From positions 1 through 64,000 of the forward strand of contig NZ_RJAC01000002.1 in the NCBI RefSeq assembly GCF_003999975.1: DNA of 64,000 nt. The letters run 5' to 3'. Source of the stretch: Actinoplanes solisilvae (GTDB lineage Bacteria; Actinomycetota; Actinomycetes; Mycobacteriales; Micromonosporaceae). Shown here one piece after another: positions 60,075 to 64,000 of this stretch. The notes under the pieces were generated by a model that worked only from the letters and a program-made list of their open reading frames with translations, was not told where the DNA came from and made no database searches. Position numbers and translations under genes: made by a program. Numbering within the stretch: the stretch's first letter is position 1; each line of letters starts with the position of its first letter.

Positions 60075-60794
60075 TTACCTGACGCGACAAGAGCCGCCCA
60101 CCGCATTACAGCCCGCTGGACGGGCGTCACCACGCCCGGTCTTGGACGTCTGGAAGCCGAACCTCGCGGAACGGCCTGGCTCGAGGCGTCCACCGGTCAG
60201 AACAAGCGTGCTGCCGTCCAGATTCCCGTTCGCGCCCCAGACGCCGCGCAGGCGCAGGTTCTCCAGGCCGGAGTGGCTGACCGTCACCTTCCACTCGACC
60301 GCGGTGTCGCCCTCGTTGACGACCCGGACCGATGCCATGTAGCCGGAGCTCCAGCTCGCGGTCACCGACACCGTCGCCTCGACGTCGGTGCGGGCCGGCG
60401 GGGGCGGCGACGCGGGCGGGGCTGCCGGCGGGGTTGCGGGAGGCGACGCCGGCGGCCGCGGGGACGAGGACGACGGCGCGGGCTTGGTGGTCGCGGCCGG
60501 CCCACCGGTGGACTTCTGGGTCGGTGTCCCGTCGGGCGCGGGGTCCGACGTGCGGGCGGTGGCCGAGGTCTTCGACGACGGCGAGGGCGTTCCTGACGTC
60601 GTACGGGAAGGGGGTTTGGAGGTGGCGCTCGCCGGGGCCGCCACCGTGACGCGGGGAATCGCCGGCAGCACGACCGCGGGGGCGTTGGACGCCTCGGCGG
60701 GACCCACCGCACGGACCGCGATCCAGACGGTCAGCAGCACCAGGATCGCCACGGCGAAACTCAGGACGAACCGAGCGGTACCGAACAAGCGCAC
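60075..60794 (-). CDS. secreted/anchored protein with CBM2-like domain
   Basis: A 239-residue protein with an N-terminal signal or anchor helix (VLSFAVAILVLLTVWIAV), a Pro/Ser/Thr-rich linker of about 90 residues, and a C-terminal CBM2-like domain (about 140-239). The latter contains VTASWSSGYMASVRVVNEG, GVWGANGNLDGSTLVLTGG and CNAVGGSCRVR, with a Cys pair at the end. The usual N-terminal Cys of CBM2 is absent. It probably binds polysaccharide outside the cell. The GTG at 60794 has GGGGAGGGG upstream. It sits between ssrA and smpB. Confidence 0.82.
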   Translation of the reverse strand: MRLFGTARFVLSFAVAILVLLTVWIAVRAVGPAEASNAPAVVLPAIPRVTVAAPASATSKPPSRTTSGTPSPSSKTSATARTSDPAPDGTPTQKSTGGPAATTKPAPSSSSPRPPASPPATPPAAPPASPPPPARTDVEATVSVTASWSSGYMASVRVVNEGDTAVEWKVTVSHSGLENLRLRGVWGANGNLDGSTLVLTGGRLEPGRSARFGFQTSKTGRGDARPAGCNAVGGSCRVR

Positions 60795-60857
60795 CGAGTG
60801 GACCCCTCCCCACGGACCGGCGCCGAACGTGAAAACGCCGGCGGGGAAGGGTACCTG

Positions 60858-61334
60858 TCAGGCCATGCCTTTGGCACGCCGGCCGAGCGAGCGCGTGATC
60901 TCCTTCTGCGCGTCGCGGGAGGCCAGGTCTTGCCGCTTGTCGTAGCTCTTCTTGCCCTTGGCCAGGCCGATCTCGACCTTGGCGTAACCGTTGTTGAAGT
61001 AGACCTGGAGCGGCACGAGAGTGAGGCCGTCGTCGCGCAGCTTCGTGCGCAGCTTGACGATCTCGTCGCGCTTGAGCAGCAGTTTGCGGACGCGCCGCGG
61101 CTCGTGGTTGGTCCAGGTGCCCTGGGTGTATTCCGGGATGTGCAGCCCGTGCAGGAAGATCTCGCCGTTGCTCTCGTGGCCGAACGCGTCGGTCAGCGAG
61201 GCCCGCCCGGCCCGCAACGACTTCACCTCGGTGCCGGTGAGCACCATGCCCGCCTCGTACGTATCGAGGATGGTGTAGTCGTGGTAGGCCTTGCGGTTGG
61301 AGGCGACGACCTTGCGACCTTGTTCGCGTGGCAT
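60858..61334 (-). CDS. smpB: SsrA-binding protein SmpB
   Basis: A 158-residue OB-fold protein that binds the tRNA-like part of tmRNA and places it in the ribosomal A site. Family motifs are [33 protein letters not shown] (in pieces), [22 protein letters not shown]-like [12 protein letters not shown], and the basic C-terminal tail [19 protein letters not shown]. The ATG at 61334 begins MPREQGRK. An IS605-type element ends about 50 bases before it. Confidence 0.96.
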   Translation of the reverse strand: MPREQGRKVVASNRKAYHDYTILDTYEAGMVLTGTEVKSLRAGRASLTDAFGHESNGEIFLHGLHIPEYTQGTWTNHEPRRVRKLLLKRDEIVKLRTKLRDDGLTLVPLQVYFNNGYAKVEIGLAKGKKSYDKRQDLASRDAQKEITRSLGRRAKGMA

Positions 61335-61384
61335 GCCGCCGAACCCCCTGTGAAATGAGTGATGGAACTTCAGAATCCTAGCCA

Positions 61385-61560
61385 ACTACCCGCCCATGAG
61401 TGAGCGGGCTTGCGTTTACTTCCCCGCTGGCTGCGAGGTCAGGCCGCGTGTGGGTGATTGGCTGCACCCCAGCCGTCGGCGCCACGCTGGGCGATGTTGA
61501 CGGCTGCGTTGACGTCTGCGGAGGCAACGACCCCACACGAACGGCAGTTGAAGGTGGCCT
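61385..61560 (-). ncRNA. predicted omega RNA (reRNA) overlapping the tnpB 3' end
   Basis: By analogy with characterised TnpB elements, the guide RNA scaffold should cover the end of tnpB and its 3' flank to the right-end hairpin (61389-61408), followed by a guide taken from flanking DNA toward 61370. I see the terminal hairpin; the rest is inference from the family. Confidence 0.4.
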
Positions 61561-62590
61561 GGTCGGGCCGGTTCCGCTTGTCCCGGTACCCGCACTTCGA
61601 GCACGTCTGTGACGTGTGACGCGGGTCGACCTGGACGAGCGGGACACCGGCCCGGCGGGCCTTGTAGCTCAGGAAGCCGCCCAGTTGAGCGAAGCTCCAC
61701 GAATGCAGTGCGGCCCGTTGGGGCTTCCTCAGCCGGACCCTCGCACGGATGCCTGTCAGTTCTTCGACGGCGATACCGCGCGAGGTGCGTGCAGCCTCGG
61801 CCACAATGCTTTTCGAGACAACGTGGTTGATGTTGGCGGCGTTGCGGGCTTCCTTCTTGTTACGGCGGGCCAGCAGCCGCTTCGCGGACTTGGTGGCCTT
61901 GGCCTGCAACCGGGCGCGCAGCCGGACCTGGCGGCGGCGGTAGCGGTTGAGCCGCTTCCCGGCATAGGTCTTGCCGTCGGAGGTGGTCGCGATCTGCACG
62001 ATGCCCAGATCGACACCGAGCCAACCTTGCGGATCGATCAGGTCAGGCTCTACGACCTCGACGGTGGCATACCGGAACCACATGCCGTCACGGTGAACCA
62101 GGTCGGACTCACCGACCGGCAGGATGCCGACAGCTTTGAGCTGGTCCGGCGAGCCGGTGAACGCCACGTTCTTGACCCGGCCGGCGGTGGTCCAGATGGA
62201 CACAGTGCGGGCATCGTGCTGCCACGACAGCATCCGCGCGTCGTACGGCTGGGCGGCGTCCCACCGGAACCCGATCGGGTCGCTCTCTACCCGACGTCGA
62301 CGCTTACTGCCCGGCTTGCCGTAGTTGCCGGCCTTGAGGTTCGCCTTCAGCGCGGCGTACGCGTCGGCGACCTTCTTGATGACGTGCTGGGCGGCCTGCG
62401 CGCCGAGACCGTAGTCGGCCTTGATGCCCTGGTAGGCGCCCTTGCGCAGGTCGTAGTTGCGGTAAACGCCGCTCACGCGGGCCATGACGGCGACATCGGA
62501 CGCGGCAGCGTTGCAAGCACGCAGGGTCGCCTCCAACGCCGCTGCCTGCTCGGGCGTCGGCAGGAGTTTGACCTGCACGACCAGCTTCAC
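61439..62590 (-). CDS. tnpB: TnpB RNA-guided nuclease (IS605 OrfB)
   Basis: A 383-residue TnpB. RuvC motifs are intact: GVDLGIVQIA (first Asp), VEELTGIRAR (Glu) and SADVNAAVNIA (last Asp). The zinc-ribbon is CSKCG...CRSCG. The N-terminal KLVVQVKLLPTPEQAAALEATLR and the basic helix KRLLARRNKKEARNAANINH match the family. GTG at 62590 is preferred for its fit to the usual N-terminus; a GTG at 62623 is an alternative. It likely makes RNA-guided cuts, although the tnpA partner is dead. Confidence 0.93.
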   Translation of the reverse strand: MKLVVQVKLLPTPEQAAALEATLRACNAAASDVAVMARVSGVYRNYDLRKGAYQGIKADYGLGAQAAQHVIKKVADAYAALKANLKAGNYGKPGSKRRRRVESDPIGFRWDAAQPYDARMLSWQHDARTVSIWTTAGRVKNVAFTGSPDQLKAVGILPVGESDLVHRDGMWFRYATVEVVEPDLIDPQGWLGVDLGIVQIATTSDGKTYAGKRLNRYRRRQVRLRARLQAKATKSAKRLLARRNKKEARNAANINHVVSKSIVAEAARTSRGIAVEELTGIRARVRLRKPQRAALHSWSFAQLGGFLSYKARRAGVPLVQVDPRHTSQTCSKCGYRDKRNRPDQATFNCRSCGVVASADVNAAVNIAQRGADGWGAANHPHAA

Positions 62591-62634
62591 CCGACCACCG
62601 TATCGTTTGCCCTGTGTGACCACGATGGACCCCA

Positions 62635-62966
62635 GACCCCGTTGTCCGCCGCAGTCGCTCGGTCATATCCAACCTCCCCATCCGCTTGGTCCTCGACACC
62701 AAGTACCGGCACGCGGCACTCACCGACCCGACCCTCACCCGCAGCGAGCAGATCATGGCCGTGTGCCGGGATTTCGGCGCCGAAGCTGGTCAACAGCCTC
62801 AAGGGCGTCCCGGCCCGCAACCTACGCCAGGAACACGGCCCCGCCTGCGTAAATACCTGCGGGCGGGCACCCGTGGTCGCCGTCGTACTTCGCCGGTTCG
62901 TGCGGCGGAGCACCACTCTCCGTGGCCAAGGAGTACATCGAAAACCAGAAACGTCCCGCTGGGTGA
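62635..62966 (+). pseudogene. tnpA: IS200-type tnpA (Y1 transposase) remnant
   Basis: Pieces of a TnpA are readable in three frames: SNLPIRLVLDTKYRHAALTD...IMAVCRDFGAE (62650-62780), LVNSLKGVPARNLRQE (about 62788-62835) and WSPSYFAGSCGGAPLS...KEYIENQKRPAG-stop (about 62870-62966). The segment between the first two, which normally holds the HUH motif, is missing, and at least two frameshifts are present. The Tyr of YIENQ remains. It cannot encode an active transposase. Confidence 0.85.
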
Positions 62967-63023
62967 CGGCTTTCCTCCCAGCCCTGAACGGCCTGGGTTC
63001 CAGCCTTACGAACTACTGAAGTC

Positions 63024-64000
63024 TCAACACAGACAGGGCGGCAGATAGTTCGCCGGGTCGCGGGGCGAGCCGTCGAAGCGGGTCTCGAAGTGCAGATGGT
63101 TGCCGGTCGAGGCGCCCGTGGTGCCGACGCGGCCGATCACCTCGCCCCGGCGGACGAACTGGCCGACCTGCACGAGAATCGCCGATTGGTGGCCGTAGCA
63201 GGTCTGGAACCCGACGCCGTTGATGCGGCCGTGGCTGACGCAGGTGTAGCGGCCGTACCCGCCGGCCCACCCGGCCCGGATCACCCGGCCGAAGGCGGCC
63301 GCCCGGATCGGGGTGCCGCCGCCCGCGGCGATGTCCATGCCGGCGTGCAGCTGCCACACCCGGTAGTAGGGGTCGAACCTCGATCCGTAGTCGCTCGACT
63401 TCCAGCCGGACACCGGCATGAGCAGGCGCCCGCCGCCGTACTGGCCGTCGCCGGCCTTGAGCGAGTAACCGCGCAGCGCCGCCTCGATCCGCGCCTCCTC
63501 GGCCTTGGCCGCCTCGTAACGGGCGAGCACGGCGGAGCGCTGGGCGTTGGCGACCCGCAGCGCGGCGGCGCGGGTCTGGGTGAGCTTGTCGAGCGCGACC
63601 CGGGCGCGTTCGGCGGCGGCCTGCGCCGAGCGGGCGGCGCCGAGACGGGCGCGGGCGTCGGCCTCGGCCTCCTCGGCGGCGCGCTTGGCGAGGCCGGCGC
63701 GGTCCTGTTCCGTACGGGCCTCGCGGCGGGCGTCGACCAGTTCCTGCACGTCCTCCTGCTGGCGGCGCATGATCTGGTCGACGAGGCCGAGCCGCTGCAT
63801 CATGTCGGCCGGGCCGCGGGCCTCGACGAGCATGTTGATCCGCGCGATGTCGCCGCCCATGTAGCTGGCCGTGGCGATCTCGTCGACCCGTTCGCGGGCG
63901 CCGTCGACGCGGTCCCGCGCCTGGTCGAACCGTCCGGCGACGGTGGCGTACGCGTCCTGGGCGGTCCTGGCCTTGCGGCTCGCGGTGTTGGCGGCTGTCT
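63024..64000 (-). CDS. M23-family metallopeptidase with coiled coil (partial, 5' end outside window)
   Basis: The last 325 residues of an EnvC/NlpD-like cell-wall factor. A long coiled coil (to about 63500) precedes the LytM/M23 domain: SDYGSRFDPYYRVWQLHAGMD has the HxxxD zinc motif, and GASTGNHLHFETRFDG has HxH, so the zinc site appears complete. Its partner in the divisome is usually FtsEX. In actinobacteria this gene normally precedes smpB, and here an IS element separates them. The C-terminus PPCLC ends at 63024. Confidence 0.92.
   Translation of the reverse strand, partial: TAANTASRKARTAQDAYATVAGRFDQARDRVDGARERVDEIATASYMGGDIARINMLVEARGPADMMQRLGLVDQIMRRQQEDVQELVDARREARTEQDRAGLAKRAAEEAEADARARLGAARSAQAAAERARVALDKLTQTRAAALRVANAQRSAVLARYEAAKAEEARIEAALRGYSLKAGDGQYGGGRLLMPVSGWKSSDYGSRFDPYYRVWQLHAGMDIAAGGGTPIRAAAFGRVIRAGWAGGYGRYTCVSHGRINGVGFQTCYGHQSAILVQVGQFVRRGEVIGRVGTTGASTGNHLHFETRFDGSPRDPANYLPPCLC

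Larger units (their letters stand above)
61385..63020 (-). mobile_element. IS200/IS605-family element with intact tnpB and ruined tnpA
   Basis: About 1.6 kb between smpB and the M23 peptidase gene, oriented with its right end toward smpB. It carries tnpB on the minus strand and divergent tnpA remnants. The right end has a hairpin CCCGC...GCGGG at 61389-61408; imperfect hairpin sequence lies at 62967-63005. Exact ends are estimated: the left flank shows TTGAG at the M23 stop codon, similar to the TTGA-type target/TAM motifs of this family. Such elements leave no target duplication. Confidence 0.8.

Overview
The window is actinobacterial DNA: very GC-rich, with strong third-position G/C bias, many GTG/TTG starts and many probable leaderless genes. 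A mycothiol-dependent formaldehyde dehydrogenase (4816..5901), an FxSxx-COOH-type TPR protein, DUF2795, DUF427 and DUF6232 proteins and a GAF/SpoIIE phosphatase all fit an actinomycete. The overall flavour suggests a Micromonosporaceae member of Actinoplanes type; that genus-level guess is inference.

Left third (1-31 kb): the 5' part of ctaD, then catabolic and housekeeping genes (FAD monooxygenase, LigD-like protein with a damaged ligase site, glycoside hydrolase, mycothiol-linked dehydrogenase, MarR, cupin, PAS-GGDEF-EAL protein). From 9 to 29 kb the content becomes accessory and nucleic-acid centred. There is an Mrr-like protein convergent with a 1644-residue helicase-nuclease that runs in frame into an arginase-like domain. 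Next comes a 1.1-kb non-coding stretch with a striking double palindrome and a 36-bp repeat, which precedes three collinear genes (SF1-type helicase, beta-family protein, primase-polymerase). Finally there is an overlapping operon encoding a Cas4-like Fe-S/PD-(D/E)XK nuclease with two unrecognised partners and a small membrane protein. These are the best places to look for an undescribed system.

Middle (30-46 kb): a FxSxx-type NTPase/TPR protein, a STAS factor, an MFS transporter divergent from a GlxA-like regulator, and a complete Gram-positive-style type IV pilus cluster, pilB-T-C-A-D-M-N-O. After it come a GntR regulator, two stand-alone receiver proteins and a HAD phosphatase, separated by short GC-rich tandem repeats.

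Right third (46-64 kb): a 1.4-kb gene-poor stretch leads to a secreted copper-radical (galactose-oxidase-like) enzyme with a ricin-type lectin tail. Then follow a lytic-transglycosylase-like protein, a TetR locus with its operator, a methyltransferase, MTA phosphorylase, YqgE, tRNA-Ala(GGC), an ECF sigma factor with a membrane partner, VanZ, a two-component system and a VapC toxin with an unusual two-domain antitoxin. Last is the trans-translation locus (ssrA tmRNA, a CBM2 secreted protein, smpB). An IS605-type element with intact tnpB but wrecked tnpA sits between smpB and an M23 peptidase gene that runs off the window end.

All assignments come from reading motifs in the sequence; no database search was possible.
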